Source: an uncultured Cedecea sp. (lineage in GTDB: Bacteria; Pseudomonadota; Gammaproteobacteria; Enterobacterales; Enterobacteriaceae). Taken from it: a DNA stretch of 64,000 nucleotides. Below the pieces are notes generated by a model. That model was not told the origin of the DNA, made no database searches, and saw only the letters and a list, made by a program, of their open reading frames with translations. The stretch covers positions 1 to 64,000 of the forward strand of contig NZ_CANMLV010000025.1 of NCBI RefSeq assembly GCF_947498825.1, written 5' to 3'. Positions 8,219-18,295 of the stretch are shown one piece after another. A program made the translations under genes and the position numbers. Each line of letters begins with the position of its first letter. Positions within the stretch are counted from its first letter, which is position 1.

Positions 8219-9574
8219 TCAGGTACGATGCAGCCATGCGGGGAGCCAGTCTCCGTGGGCGGTAATCAAGTCATCAACCAGGGCATAGATCTCTTCAATA
8301 CCCAGTACTGCGGAGGTATGAGGATCAAGCATCGTGGCATGATAAACGCGGTCACGATTCTCGGTTAAAATCGCCTCCGTCAGTAATGTTTGCACATTGA
8401 TATTGGTCTGCATTAACGCAGCAAGATGGGAAGGCAGAGTGCCGATACGGGTCGGTTGAATACCGTTAGCATCCACCAGACAAGGCACCTCGACACAACA
8501 GCCCCAGGGCAGATTTTCGATCAGATTGTCGTTACGCACATTGCCGTAGATAACACTCGGCTCCCCCGTCCACAGCGCATTCATAATCGTACTGGCATAT
8601 TCCCGGGAAGGTTTGATATCGATACGTTCAGCGGTTTTGTACTCTTCCAGCTCTTTGCGCCAGGTGGCTAGCTGCTCAACACAACGTTTCGGATATTCAT
8701 CCAGCGGCACCTTATAGCGTTCAATCAAATCCTCACGTCCGGGTTTAATAAACCACGGTGTATATTCGGCAAAGTGTTCAGAAGACTCGGTGACAAAATA
8801 GCCCAGCTTTTTAAACATTTCATAACGAACGATATTTTCACAACGCGGATTACCGTGAATGTTGGGCTTCGGTGCCTGTCCGGCTTCATAGGCTTGCAGC
8901 AAGTCAGGATAGATGCTGACGTATTCACCCTGTTCATTTTTCTTTTCAAGGTAAAGATAGAAGGCCATATGGTTGATCCCTGCGCATTGATAACGCAGCA
9001 ACGCCGGATCGATAGCCAAATCCCGCGCCAGTTCCTCAGCGGTTCCTTGTACTGAGTGACACAGACCGACCTGTTTGATATGCGGATAACGGGCATACAT
9101 CGCCCAGGTGTTCATCGCCATCGGGTTAACATAGTTAAGCATCGTGGCATCCGGGCAGACTTCGGTCATATCTTCACAGATTTGCCATAAATGCGGGATG
9201 GTACGTAAGGCACGCATAATTCCGCCAGGACCTAAGGTATCGGCGATAGTTTGCTCCAGCCCATGCCGTTTGCAGACGGCAAAATCCGTCACTGTACAGG
9301 GCTCATAGCCGCCAATCTGGAAAGCCACAACCACGAAATCAGCACCTTGCAGTGCGGCCTTTTGGTCCGTATAACAGGTGATTTTGCCATGAGCTCCGGC
9401 GGAATCCATCAGCTTACGAACAACAATATGTGATTCTTCCAGACGGTTCTCATCGATGTCCATCAGGGCAATATGGGCCGATTTCAGAGCCGGACGATGA
9501 AACACATCTCCCAGTATATTTTTGACAAAAATGGTTGAGCCTGCGCCAATAAAGGTAATCTTAGGTGCTGACAT
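8219..9574 (-). CDS. melA: Alpha-galactosidase MelA (glycoside hydrolase family 4)
   Basis: 451 residues, full length. The NAD+-binding motif is FIGAGS (residues 8-13). The Mn2+ ligands of GH4 are visible as Cys172 in VGLCHSVQ and His202 in GINHMAFY, with Asn150 in NYVNPMA. The enzyme hydrolyses melibiose to galactose and glucose in the cytoplasm by the family's NAD-dependent oxidation-elimination route. GGAG lies 7 bases before ATG 9574. It is the promoter-proximal gene of melA-melB-SemiSWEET and is divergent from melR. Confidence 0.95.
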   Translation of the reverse strand: MSAPKITFIGAGSTIFVKNILGDVFHRPALKSAHIALMDIDENRLEESHIVVRKLMDSAGAHGKITCYTDQKAALQGADFVVVAFQIGGYEPCTVTDFAVCKRHGLEQTIADTLGPGGIMRALRTIPHLWQICEDMTEVCPDATMLNYVNPMAMNTWAMYARYPHIKQVGLCHSVQGTAEELARDLAIDPALLRYQCAGINHMAFYLYLEKKNEQGEYVSIYPDLLQAYEAGQAPKPNIHGNPRCENIVRYEMFKKLGYFVTESSEHFAEYTPWFIKPGREDLIERYKVPLDEYPKRCVEQLATWRKELEEYKTAERIDIKPSREYASTIMNALWTGEPSVIYGNVRNDNLIENLPWGCCVEVPCLVDANGIQPTRIGTLPSHLAALMQTNINVQTLLTEAILTENRDRVYHATMLDPHTSAVLGIEEIYALVDDLITAHGDWLPAWLHRT

Positions 9575-9654
9575 TTCTTTTCTCCGAGTGACAGATTAAC
9601 CATCTCAGAGTGACATGCAAACTGACGCTTCTCTTCCCTCTTTCAGACCGAGCA

Positions 9655-9708
9655 TTCCGGAAAATTCAGATTGTTTTCCCCAAGAAGGGTTATCTGAGTT
9701 TTCCGGAA
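9655..9708. promoter_or_regulatory. Inverted repeat in the melA-melR control region, candidate MelR sites
   Basis: TTCCGGAAAATTCAG (9655-9669) and its near-perfect inverse CTGAGTTTTCCGGAA (9694-9708) match at 14 of 15 positions, with centres 39 bases apart. AATTCAGA recurs at 9729-9736. The spacing puts the arms on similar faces of the helix, as expected for paired AraC-family sites. Binding by MelR is inferred from position only. Confidence 0.45.
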
Positions 9709-9836
9709 GTTTTAGCCAGGAAAGAAGAGAATTCAGAATATTTATACGCATGATAAGCCTAAAATTACGCCAGGTTCACAATGTAATTTTATGGCTTGTG
9801 CGACAATTCCTGATAATTCAGGAACCGGAGACTCGC

Positions 9837-10775
9837 ATGGATACCCGCTCACCCGCTCTGCCACCCGACCCGCATATGTGCAATAGTACCGACAGTCATA
9901 CCCGCAGCCCAATGTCGCTCTACTCCGAATATCAGCGCATGGATATTGAGCTACGCGTGCCACATCTGATGGAGTCCTGTCACTGGCATGGTCAGGTCGA
10001 AGTGAATGTGCCTTTTGACGGTGACGTAGAGTATCTGATCAACAACGAAGTGGTGCAGATTAAACAGGGGCATATCACGCTATTCTGGGCCTGTACTCCC
10101 CATCAGTTAATCGATCCGGGCGACTGTCAGAAAATGGCGATTATTAATCTGCCGATGCACCTTTTTCTCTCCTGGCCACTAGACAGAAAGCTTATCAATC
10201 ACATTACCCATGGGCTGGTGATTCGTTCACTGACAGCACAACAACTGAGTCCCTTTGAAGTCCTGCGCTGGCAGCAGGAACTTAACAATGCGAATGCGCA
10301 AATCCGCCAGTTAACCGTAGATGAGATTGGGCTGATGCTAAAACGTCTTAGCCTGTCGGGCTGGGAGCCCATTCAAGTTAACAAAATGGCCCGCATACAC
10401 AGTAAGGGGAATAATGTGTCACGCCATGCGCAGTTTTATGTCAGTCAGATGCTGGAGTTTATTGGTGAAAGTTTTGATCAGCCGCTGACCATTGAGCATG
10501 TTGCTGAACATGTAAAACTGAACCCCAACTATGCTATGGGTATTTTTCAGCGGGTCATGCAGTTAACCATGAAGCAATATATCACTGCGATGCGCATTAA
10601 CCATGTACGCGCCCTGTTAAGTGATACTGACAAATCGATTCTTGATATTGCCCTGACGGCAGGATTTCATTCCAGCAGCAGTTTTTATAGCAGCTTTAAT
10701 AAGTATGTCGGTATGTCGCCACAAAATTATCGCAAACTAAGGCAGTTAAAAAATACCCGCCACAATACCGCGTAA
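9837..10775 (+). CDS. melR: Melibiose operon regulator MelR (AraC family)
   Basis: 312 residues. A longer open frame extends upstream to 9615, but homology to E. coli MelR begins near MDTRSPALPP and GGAG lies 6 bases before ATG 9837, so this start is chosen. The sensor domain contains SHWHGQVEVNVPFDGDVEYL. The C-terminal DNA-binding part has VAEHVKLNPNYAMGIFQRV and DIALTAGFHSSSSFYSSF. MelR activates melAB with melibiose and represses its own gene. It is divergent from melA, as in E. coli. Confidence 0.94.
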   Translation: MDTRSPALPPDPHMCNSTDSHTRSPMSLYSEYQRMDIELRVPHLMESCHWHGQVEVNVPFDGDVEYLINNEVVQIKQGHITLFWACTPHQLIDPGDCQKMAIINLPMHLFLSWPLDRKLINHITHGLVIRSLTAQQLSPFEVLRWQQELNNANAQIRQLTVDEIGLMLKRLSLSGWEPIQVNKMARIHSKGNNVSRHAQFYVSQMLEFIGESFDQPLTIEHVAEHVKLNPNYAMGIFQRVMQLTMKQYITAMRINHVRALLSDTDKSILDIALTAGFHSSSSFYSSFNKYVGMSPQNYRKLRQLKNTRHNTA

Positions 10776-11011
10776 GACATAAATCGGGAATGTGATTAAA
10801 AAGCGGAAGTTGTAAGATTTATTCAAGAACAGTTAATCATATAAAAACACGTCTCAGAACTAAAAATATACGAGTATTTGAACACCGCCAAGGGGTTAGC
10901 AATCTGAGAAATTTTTTAATGCATTGCATTGAAAACAACGGTCTACAGAAGCTGTTTATGTTCCACTTAAAAAAGTTGATACTAGAGAAAATATTTTAGA
11001 TACGAAAACAT

Positions 11012-12574
11012 ATGCCAAGGAAAAAACTGCATCTGCGCACCCTCATGCTGATGTTATCTGTCGGAGGAATATTGCTCACGTCCCTGTTACTGCTCAGTGG
11101 ACTGACCATTTTCCAGAAAAGAGATATTGAAAATCGGTTACTTGAAAACAATCTTGCGTATGCCCGAAAACTGGCTGATACCACTGACAGATACCTTGCG
11201 ACAGCGCAGCGCGAACTCGCGTATAGTGCCAGTAAAATAGGTTCACTGAATGACAGAGAGCATTTAAGAGACGAAGCAGAAAGACTGCGCTTACAGTCCG
11301 GTTTTTTCAACTCTGTAGTGATAGTGGATAACGATGCCATTATTGCTGCCGCCTCTCCTGAAAGCCTGCAGCTTGTCGGGGTAAAACTGCGCTCAGACGC
11401 CACCCAAAAAGCCCTGGCAACGAAAAAACTGTTTATCTCTGAGCCCTTTTTCTCGGCTGCGGGTAACTATGTTGTCTTTATTTCTCAACCCCTGTTTGAC
11501 TCTGCCGGCGATTATATTGGTTTTATCGGTGGCAGTATTTATCTGCAAAAAGAGAGCATGCTCAGTGATATTCTGAGTATGCATTTTTATGAAAAGACAA
11601 CTGATGTCAGTGTTATCAATAACGATGGTAAGATCATATTTAATCGCGATCCGGCATTAGTGAAAGGCGAGCTGGATTTTATTCCTGGCTTGCAAATACA
11701 AAAAATTAACGATGCCAGTGGACACTTTTTTAATGATGGCAACAACCTTGTCGGTTACGCCAGCCTGAAACAAGCAGACTGGAAGGTGGTGATATCAGGC
11801 GCATCAGAGAGCGTTTCCCGTATTCTGATGCAAACCGTGATCAATGCATTCTGGTTTACCCTTATTATCATCTTGATAACTGTCACAGCGGTCATCATCT
11901 TTGCTGGCAAAATCTCCACGCCACTGGAAAAACTCGCGGATTTAACACAAGAAGACGATAGCCTGGCCGCAGCAAAAAAACTGGCCAAAATTAACGTCTG
12001 GTACCGGGAGGCAGAACATCTCAAACAGGCACTCAATCAGCATCTGTCAAACATCACCAAGCGGGTAAACGCCCTGAATGATGAAACCATGACGGATACC
12101 CTTACCGGCCTGTATAACCGTAAAGGGTTCGGTACACTGTTAAAACGGTATGCGCATGCCAGCAAGCACTGCATTATCGCTATTGATATTGACCATTTTA
12201 AGAAAGTGAATGACCAATATGGCCATGAGGGTGGCGATGCGGTACTGATTAAATTCAGTGAAAGACTCTGTAATCTGAGCACCCGTAAACAGGTAGTCTG
12301 CCGCTTTGGTGGGGAAGAGTTTGTGATATTACTCCCTTATACCGAACTGGATGAAGCAGCCAAAATTGCCGATCATATTCGTGTTGAGATTGAAAATACT
12401 GATTTTCCGTATCACCATAAAGTGACAGTCTCATTGGGTGTCGCAAGTTTTACGGATAACAACAATGATGTTTATACCGCACTACGCAAAGCCGATTTAG
12501 CGCTGTATGAAGCCAAATTTTCGGGCAGAAACAAAGTTGTCGTCAGTCACCCCGAAGGTTTTTTCCACGTCTGA
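11012..12574 (+). CDS. Membrane diguanylate cyclase with periplasmic Cache sensor
   Basis: 520 residues. Membrane helix at about 11-33, a periplasmic double-Cache sensor region (about 35-275), a second helix (277-300), a linker (300-350) and a GGDEF domain (355-515). The active-site loop reads RFGGEEF (near residue 432), so synthesis of c-di-GMP from two GTP is expected. The inhibitory RxxD site that normally precedes GGEEF is degraded to TRKQ, so product feedback is probably lost. No linked phosphodiesterase or target gene is adjacent, and the signal sensed is unknown. Confidence 0.9.
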   Translation: MPRKKLHLRTLMLMLSVGGILLTSLLLLSGLTIFQKRDIENRLLENNLAYARKLADTTDRYLATAQRELAYSASKIGSLNDREHLRDEAERLRLQSGFFNSVVIVDNDAIIAAASPESLQLVGVKLRSDATQKALATKKLFISEPFFSAAGNYVVFISQPLFDSAGDYIGFIGGSIYLQKESMLSDILSMHFYEKTTDVSVINNDGKIIFNRDPALVKGELDFIPGLQIQKINDASGHFFNDGNNLVGYASLKQADWKVVISGASESVSRILMQTVINAFWFTLIIILITVTAVIIFAGKISTPLEKLADLTQEDDSLAAAKKLAKINVWYREAEHLKQALNQHLSNITKRVNALNDETMTDTLTGLYNRKGFGTLLKRYAHASKHCIIAIDIDHFKKVNDQYGHEGGDAVLIKFSERLCNLSTRKQVVCRFGGEEFVILLPYTELDEAAKIADHIRVEIENTDFPYHHKVTVSLGVASFTDNNNDVYTALRKADLALYEAKFSGRNKVVVSHPEGFFHV

Positions 12575-12674
12575 AATAGAGTGACGGCAAGTAGCGTGAT
12601 ACAGTGCAGCTTCAAGACTTAGTGACAATTCTTTTTTGTAAACAGGCAGTCATTAATGCCCTTCAGGACAACGT

Positions 12675-12920
12675 ATGAGCAATGAAATTCCACTAAAATT
12701 TTACGATATTGTCGACGAGTATGCGAACGAATCGGCAAAGCCTGTCAGCGACGCTGAGCGTGATGCCTTGGCGCATTATTTCCAGTTACTGATCACACGT
12801 TTAATGAATAACGAAGAAATCAGCGAAGAAGCTCAGCAAGAGATGGCGAATGAAGCAGATATCGACACGCAGCGTATTGATGATATCGCGACATTTTTAA
12901 ATCAATGGGGTAATGAGTAA
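12675..12920 (+). CDS. ymjA: YmjA family small protein (DUF2543)
   Basis: 81 residues, the same length as E. coli YmjA, with matching blocks [33 protein letters not shown] and the C-terminal FLNQWGNE. It is soluble, acidic and mostly helical. The function of the family is unknown. It stands alone between the diguanylate cyclase and the convergent carbonic anhydrase. Confidence 0.9.
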   Translation: MSNEIPLKFYDIVDEYANESAKPVSDAERDALAHYFQLLITRLMNNEEISEEAQQEMANEADIDTQRIDDIATFLNQWGNE

Positions 12921-12997
12921 CGCCCGTCAGCGATCAAGGTTTTCAGCTCCCCCGCTGTCCTGAAATAACAGCGGGGAAACGCCCTGTCACTCAGGAA

Positions 12998-13633
12998 TTA
13001 CTCAAAGAAGGCTTCAGGGTTATCAGCCAATGAGATAAAGTTTTTACTGTTTTTATCCAGAGTGCGAATCACACCGCTCTCAATATCATAAACCCAGCCA
13101 TGTAACCGGATAGCGTTATTACGCAGGCCTACAGCAACACAAGGGTGGGTTTTAATGTTATTCAGCTGCGCAATAACGTTTTCTTCCACCATAGCGTTAA
13201 CTTTATCGGTTTCATTATCCCAGTGTTTCTTATCCACTACCGCTTTTGCCGCATCGGCATAATGTAACCAGTGGGCAACAGCAGGCATTGGATCCAGGCA
13301 CTGGCAGGAAGCAATGGCTTTCATAGCGCCGCAGTTTGAGTGACCACAAATAACGATATCCGTCACGCCCAAAGCAACAACTGCATACTCAATCGTTGCT
13401 GATACGCCACCCGGCTCCGGGCCGAATGAAGGTACAATATTACCGGCGTTACGTATCACAAACAGCTGCCCCGGATCTTGCTGGGTCACCAGTTCAGGGA
13501 CAAGACGACTGTCTGAGCAGGAGATAAACAATGCTTTAGGATTCTGACTGGAAGCCAGACTACGGAATAGCTCTTTACGCTCCGGGAAGACCTCTTTTTG
13601 AAAATTGAGGAAACCTTCAATGATATGTTGCAT
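12998..13633 (-). CDS. cynT: Beta-class carbonic anhydrase, CynT-like
   Basis: 211 residues. Zinc ligands Cys39, His98 and Cys101 are visible in FISCSDSR and GHSNCGAM, with the Asp41/Arg43 catalytic dyad. The sequence is closer to E. coli CynT ([37 protein letters not shown]) than to Can, but it lacks the extended C-terminal tail of CynT. It interconverts CO2 and bicarbonate. No cyanase gene is nearby, so a role beyond cyanate detoxification is likely. Confidence 0.9.
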   Translation of the reverse strand: MQHIIEGFLNFQKEVFPERKELFRSLASSQNPKALFISCSDSRLVPELVTQQDPGQLFVIRNAGNIVPSFGPEPGGVSATIEYAVVALGVTDIVICGHSNCGAMKAIASCQCLDPMPAVAHWLHYADAAKAVVDKKHWDNETDKVNAMVEENVIAQLNNIKTHPCVAVGLRNNAIRLHGWVYDIESGVIRTLDKNSKNFISLADNPEAFFE

Positions 13634-13796
13634 AGCACGTTCTCTTTTTTTTCAAATTTCGGTCTTATCATAAAGCGAACATTCTGCCCGGCAACCCCCG
13701 AAGAGGAAAAAAACAGCGAACAGCGTTCTCACAGACCCGGTATGAGCATTTACAGATAAATATTCTGCCCCTTCCCCCACAGACATCGGAGGTGAT

Positions 13797-14324
13797 TTAG
13801 TCTTGTGCTACCCACAGCAAATTTTCAGTGGCAAACCCCAGCTGACTGGCAATACGCAAATAATTCAATTTCACGGTATCCGGAATGGTCGGCGTGCGCG
13901 ACAAGATCCACAAATAGTCACGATTCGGTCCGCTCACCAGCGCGTACTGGTAGTTATCATCCAGAGCAATAATGTTATAACCTCCATAGAACGGCCCGAA
14001 GAGCGAGACCTTTAACGCGCCGGTTGTGGGTGCGCCAGTGAAATAGGCTTTACCTTCACTTTCACGCCATTCCTTGCTGTCCGGATTATAGCCACGGTTC
14101 AAAACGCTTATCCCGCCATCGCTGCGTTTTCCGTAGGTCGCGCTCACTTGCTCCAGCCCACGCTCAAAACGATTTTCCAGCCGGGCAATTTCGTACCATT
14201 TTCCCAGGTAGCGACTGGCGTCGAACCCGGTTATCGGCGTAACCCCGGCAGGAGGTTGCGGTGATTTACAGGCAACCAGCGTCAGGGCTATCACCCCGGC
14301 AGTCAATACAGGCCATAATCTCAT
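13797..14324 (-). CDS. blc: Outer-membrane lipocalin Blc
   Basis: 175 residues. A lipoprotein signal peptide ends in LVAC (lipid-modified Cys19), followed by KSPQPPAG. The lipocalin signature GKWYEIARLENRFERGLEQV starts near residue 45, and the later YKLNYL-type end is present as VKLNYLRIASQLGF. Blc proteins bind lysophospholipids at the inner face of the outer membrane and are induced in stationary phase. It stands alone, transcribed toward cynT. Confidence 0.93.
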   Translation of the reverse strand: MRLWPVLTAGVIALTLVACKSPQPPAGVTPITGFDASRYLGKWYEIARLENRFERGLEQVSATYGKRSDGGISVLNRGYNPDSKEWRESEGKAYFTGAPTTGALKVSLFGPFYGGYNIIALDDNYQYALVSGPNRDYLWILSRTPTIPDTVKLNYLRIASQLGFATENLLWVAQD

Positions 14325-14508
14325 ATCTATTCCCCCGATGAGTGACTTCGCTATAACTTAGACAAACTATCACAGTTGTCCAAGTTTATGCCAGAGTGGC
14401 TGATTACACGGTCTCGGTGTATTCATATCGAAGGTAACGATTTCAGTCGGAGAGAGTGCTCTTTAAGCATGGAGGTTATACTGACCTCAGGAGCTGGTTT
14501 ATTCGCTA

Positions 14509-16173
14509 TCAGGGCTGTTTCAGATACTGCAATAACACCAGGCGTCCATCGCTATAAGTTTCATCCGCCGGAGGCAGTGCCAGCTCTTCCAGGTTCCGCC
14601 TGTTTGAGAGCAGTATCACCAGTGCCACATTACCGCTACGGCGGTGTTTTTCCAGCCACAGGGGGAAGTTTGCCGGTGTAGTGAAGCGGTCTTCGTTACC
14701 CGGATAAGTCAGTCCATATCTCAGCTCACCTTCAGAGTTATATAAATCGATATCGCTGCGTTTCATTTCCCAGGCAATACCTGAAGCAATACCGGTATTA
14801 TTCGCCAGAATATACTGGCTGTCTGTCAGTTGCGGACGTATCGCCTCGATAAATGCCTGGGGTTGCTTTGAGTGCACCACGGTATTGGGGATCGACTGTC
14901 CTACCAGCAGAGCAATACCCAGCGGACATAAAGCAACCCAAAACCAGCGGCGTTCACTGTGAAAGATTGCCACGGCCCCGACCAGCGCCCAGATAAGAAA
15001 CGCCAGTCCCCCTGTCATGACCTTATTCACTTCACTGGTATCATAAAGTGTATGTTTCGTGAATCCCCAGGGCGCCAGAGCAACAAGTACAATGGCGAAA
15101 CCGGTAAGACCGAATAACAGGTTCAGCCAGCCATTAACCCGTAATGTTCGCGCCTTATTTTTTGCCAGTATTACGGCATGTCGCGCCATTAATATCGATA
15201 AAGGTGCAAAACAGGGCAGAATGTAAGTCGGTAATTTTCCCTTGGCAATACTGAAAAACAGCAATGGCATGATGACCCAGCCAAGCAGATAAAAGGGCGC
15301 ATTCTGGTCACTACGCTCCTGAAATCCACGCTTCAGCGCTCCTGGTAATAAGCCTAACCACGGCATACATCCGACGATGAATATCGGAATGTAATACCAG
15401 AACGGGGCTTTGTGCTGGGCATCATCTTCTGCAAAACGCTGGATATGCTCAACCCAGAAAAAATAACGCCAGTAATCAGGTTCAGCCTTAGCAATCAATA
15501 ATGCCCAGGGTAAGACAATCAGTATTGCACTCACCACCGCTATCGGGCCAACTGTGAACATTTCCCGCCAGCGTTTCTGTAGTACCACCCAGGGTAAAAC
15601 ACCGATCACCGGAATCGCCAGCGCCAGAAATCCTTTACTCATGACCCCCAGCCCGCAGGCTAAACCGAGTAAAATATATCCCCGGATCTTTGAAGGCGTG
15701 GTGGTTGCCGTGCTGGCTGCCCAAAAGCAGCACATTGCCGCCGTCAGACATAGCGTGACCATCGGGTCGAGAACGGCATAGGTTCCGACACCATAGACCA
15801 GGAAACAGGTAAGAAAAATAACGCCGGACAACGCAGCAACAGCCCTATCACGCCACATGCGAAACGCCAGCCAGGCCACCAGCAACGCGCTGAGTGTCGT
15901 ACAGAATACCGATCCCAGACGGACGGCAAAATTGTTATGCCCGAAGACAAACTGGCTGAAGGTGTTTATCCAGTAACCTAAAATGGGTTTTTCAAAATAA
16001 CGTAAATCAAGGAAATGAGGCACAATCCAATTTCCGGAGAGCAACATTTCGCGACTGATCTCGGCATAACGCATTTCATCTGGCTGCCATAATCCCCGTC
16101 CGTCCAGAGGAAGCAAATACAGCAAGATAAAACAAAGACCAAATGCCGTTCCATACTTTACTAAGGATTTCAT
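14509..16173 (-). CDS. arnT: Lipid A 4-amino-4-deoxy-L-arabinose transferase ArnT, stand-alone
   Basis: 554 residues, GT83 family, with about twelve membrane helices and a C-terminal periplasmic domain. Signature stretches match E. coli ArnT: LWQPDEMRYAEISREML (periplasmic catalytic loop, with the DE pair), RYFEKPILGYWIN, VEHIQRFAEDDAQHKAPFWY and AKGKLPTYILPCF. It transfers L-Ara4N from undecaprenyl phosphate to lipid A and so gives polymyxin resistance. The other arn genes needed to make the donor are not adjacent. A PmrA-type box lies about 200 bases upstream. Confidence 0.93.
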   Translation of the reverse strand: MKSLVKYGTAFGLCFILLYLLPLDGRGLWQPDEMRYAEISREMLLSGNWIVPHFLDLRYFEKPILGYWINTFSQFVFGHNNFAVRLGSVFCTTLSALLVAWLAFRMWRDRAVAALSGVIFLTCFLVYGVGTYAVLDPMVTLCLTAAMCCFWAASTATTTPSKIRGYILLGLACGLGVMSKGFLALAIPVIGVLPWVVLQKRWREMFTVGPIAVVSAILIVLPWALLIAKAEPDYWRYFFWVEHIQRFAEDDAQHKAPFWYYIPIFIVGCMPWLGLLPGALKRGFQERSDQNAPFYLLGWVIMPLLFFSIAKGKLPTYILPCFAPLSILMARHAVILAKNKARTLRVNGWLNLLFGLTGFAIVLVALAPWGFTKHTLYDTSEVNKVMTGGLAFLIWALVGAVAIFHSERRWFWVALCPLGIALLVGQSIPNTVVHSKQPQAFIEAIRPQLTDSQYILANNTGIASGIAWEMKRSDIDLYNSEGELRYGLTYPGNEDRFTTPANFPLWLEKHRRSGNVALVILLSNRRNLEELALPPADETYSDGRLVLLQYLKQP

Positions 16174-16366
16174 CTATCAAAACTCGGTATATTATTGTCA
16201 GCCTGGTTATCCCTGCCAGGAATAAGAAAACGGTCATAAAACGCCAATATCGCCAGTACATAAAACGTACTACTATCAACGAATACCGAGCTTCTTATTT
16301 TCGCTATTGTGGACAAGCTGTCACTGGCATTGTTCCGTCAGAGAATAAAAAAATCTTTTTTTAAAA

Positions 16367-16383
16367 CTTAAGGATTCATTAAG
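16367..16383 (-). promoter_or_regulatory. PmrA (BasR) box upstream of arnT
   Basis: On the minus strand the sequence is CTTAAT-GAATC-CTTAAG, the PmrA direct-repeat pattern CTTAAT-N5-CTTAAT with one base changed. It faces arnT, with a possible -10 (TATTCT) 19 bases downstream. This implies induction by PmrAB signals (Fe3+, mild acid) or through PhoPQ. Confidence 0.65.
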
Positions 16384-16561
16384 AATAAAAACCGTTCTCA
16401 TTCATATGGTAACGGGATTTATTAACGGGCATCTGTAAAAAAGAATATAACGCACTGAGGATAATATCGACGTTTGAAAAATATATTGTGGGATAATAAA
16501 TATTATTTTTATTTAGGCTGGTATTTTATCGAATAATAGACTAGCAATAATTGAATCAAGT

Positions 16562-16590
16562 AAAGCTCTTCACTCAGGGTGAAGAGCTTT
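16562..16590 (-). terminator. Terminator of the dppA-like gene
   Basis: A perfect 12-bp stem (AAAGCTCTTCAC / GTGAAGAGCTTT) with a 5-base loop lies 8 bases after the dppA-like stop. The U-run is short. The stem core resembles that of the pepT terminator. Confidence 0.7.
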
Positions 16591-16597
16591 GGTCTGA

Positions 16598-18190
16598 CTA
16601 TTTTTTGTCTACCTGATAGAAAATATGTTTCCCGAACGGGTCAATTTCATAGCCGGTAACTTCAACTCTGACCGGTTCAAAGATAGTCGAGTGCGCTATC
16701 ATCACCGCCGGCATTTGGTCATGCATCATCTGCTGAGCTTGTTGATAGATAACCGCTCTTTTGCTTTGGTCACTTTCCGCACGGGCTTCTTCAATCAGTT
16801 TATCAAACGGCGGATAACACCATTTAGCCGAGTTAGAACCACCTTGTGCTGCGGTGCATGTGAACAACGGGCCAAAGAAGTTGTCCGGGTCTCCGGTCGC
16901 CGTCGTCCAGCCCATTAATGCTGCATCGTGGTCACCATTTTTCAAACGTTGCAAATACTCGCCCCATTCATAGGTCACAATCTTGGCATTCACGCCGACC
17001 TTCTTCCAGTCTGCCTGAATCATTTCTGCCATACGACGAGCGTTAGGGTTATAGGGGCGCTGAACCGGCATTGCCCAGAGATCAATCGTGGTCGCCGGGT
17101 CGTAACCCGCCTCGGCTAACAGGGCTTTTGCTCCCTCTGGATCGTAGGCGTAATCTTCCAGTTTATCGTCAGCACTCCACACCCCTGGCGGGAGCAGGTT
17201 TTTGGCCTGGCTGCCGCTGCCATTAAATACCGCTTCAATGATCGCCGGTTTATTGATTGCCATTGCCAGCGCCTGGCGGACTTTCACATTATCAAACGGC
17301 GCTTTTTGCGTGTTAAAAGATAAGAAACCGGTATTCAGGCCCGATTTACTCATCAGATTAATATTTTTATTTTCCTTCATCCGTGGCAGATCTGCAGGAT
17401 TCGGGAATGGCATCACCTGGCACTCATTTTTTTCCAGTTTTGCATAACGGATTGCAGCATCAGGCGTGATAGAGAATACCAGACGATCCAGTTTAGCTTT
17501 TCCTTCCCAGTATTCCGGGAAAGCAGTATAGAGAATACGGGAATCTTTTTGGTATTGCTTGAGCTCAAAAGGCCCGGTGCCAACAGGTTCCATATCGACA
17601 CGTTCAGGTGTCCCTGCTTTCATCATTGCATCCGCATATTCTGCGGAAAGAATCGAGGCAAAATACCACCCCAGTGCGGCAATAAAGGGGGAGTCAGGTC
17701 GCGATAACGTGAAGCGCACGGTATTATCATCGACTTTATCAATACTGGTGATAAGCTTCGCAAACTCCATACTGTTGAAGTTTGAATAGTTACCATTCGA
17801 CACTTTGTGATAGGGATGCTGAGGATCCTTTTGTCGCATAAACGAAAAAATAACATCATCAGCATTGAAATCCCGGCTTGGTTTAAAGAATTTATTACTC
17901 TGGAACTTCACCCCTTTACGCAGGTGGAAAGTATATTCTTTACCATCCTCACTGATATCCCAGCTCTCAGCCAGACTTGGAATTAACTCTGTAGTACCGA
18001 CTTTAAAATCCACCAGTCGATTATAAATCGGTACTGCGCTGGCATCGACACTGGTACCGGAGGTATACAACTGTGGATTAAAATTTTCTGGCGAACCTTC
18101 GGAACAAAAGACCAGCGTATTTGCAGCAACACTGGCGCTGAATGTCAAGGCGGTTATGGTCATAGCAAGAGTGGTTATTTTTGTCGTCAT
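16598..18190 (-). CDS. DppA-like periplasmic dipeptide-binding protein, stand-alone
   Basis: About 530 residues of the SBP_bac_5 family, closely resembling E. coli DppA ([60 protein letters not shown]). The start is ATG 18190, with AGGGA 7 bases upstream; an upstream TTG is less likely. A signal peptide covers about residues 1-23. It binds dipeptides in the periplasm, but no DppBCDF permease genes follow, so it must feed a permease encoded elsewhere. It is a probable paralogue, divergent from pepT. Confidence 0.9.
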   Translation of the reverse strand: MTTKITTLAMTITALTFSASVAANTLVFCSEGSPENFNPQLYTSGTSVDASAVPIYNRLVDFKVGTTELIPSLAESWDISEDGKEYTFHLRKGVKFQSNKFFKPSRDFNADDVIFSFMRQKDPQHPYHKVSNGNYSNFNSMEFAKLITSIDKVDDNTVRFTLSRPDSPFIAALGWYFASILSAEYADAMMKAGTPERVDMEPVGTGPFELKQYQKDSRILYTAFPEYWEGKAKLDRLVFSITPDAAIRYAKLEKNECQVMPFPNPADLPRMKENKNINLMSKSGLNTGFLSFNTQKAPFDNVKVRQALAMAINKPAIIEAVFNGSGSQAKNLLPPGVWSADDKLEDYAYDPEGAKALLAEAGYDPATTIDLWAMPVQRPYNPNARRMAEMIQADWKKVGVNAKIVTYEWGEYLQRLKNGDHDAALMGWTTATGDPDNFFGPLFTCTAAQGGSNSAKWCYPPFDKLIEEARAESDQSKRAVIYQQAQQMMHDQMPAVMIAHSTIFEPVRVEVTGYEIDPFGKHIFYQVDKK

Positions 18191-18295
18191 ATTGTTCCCT
18201 AATTCTGTAATCCACAAAAAAAAACAAAAGTCCTTGCCATAAATAACATTAAATTCAGATACTGAGGTACTGCTATTTTTAATAAGGACCCAATT

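Larger units (their letters stand above)
16174..16597. other. Intergenic region upstream of arnT
   Basis: 424 bases, strongly AT-rich from about 16335 to 16560. It contains the PmrA box (16367-16383), a TATTCT candidate -10 on the minus strand at 16342-16347, and the terminator of the dppA-like gene (16562-16590). No gene is seen. Confidence 0.5.

Noticed and set aside
9615-9836. In-frame upstream extension of melR
   Set aside because: The extension overlaps the inverted repeats of the mel control region and is not MelR-like; ATG 9837 has a good ribosome site and matches E. coli.
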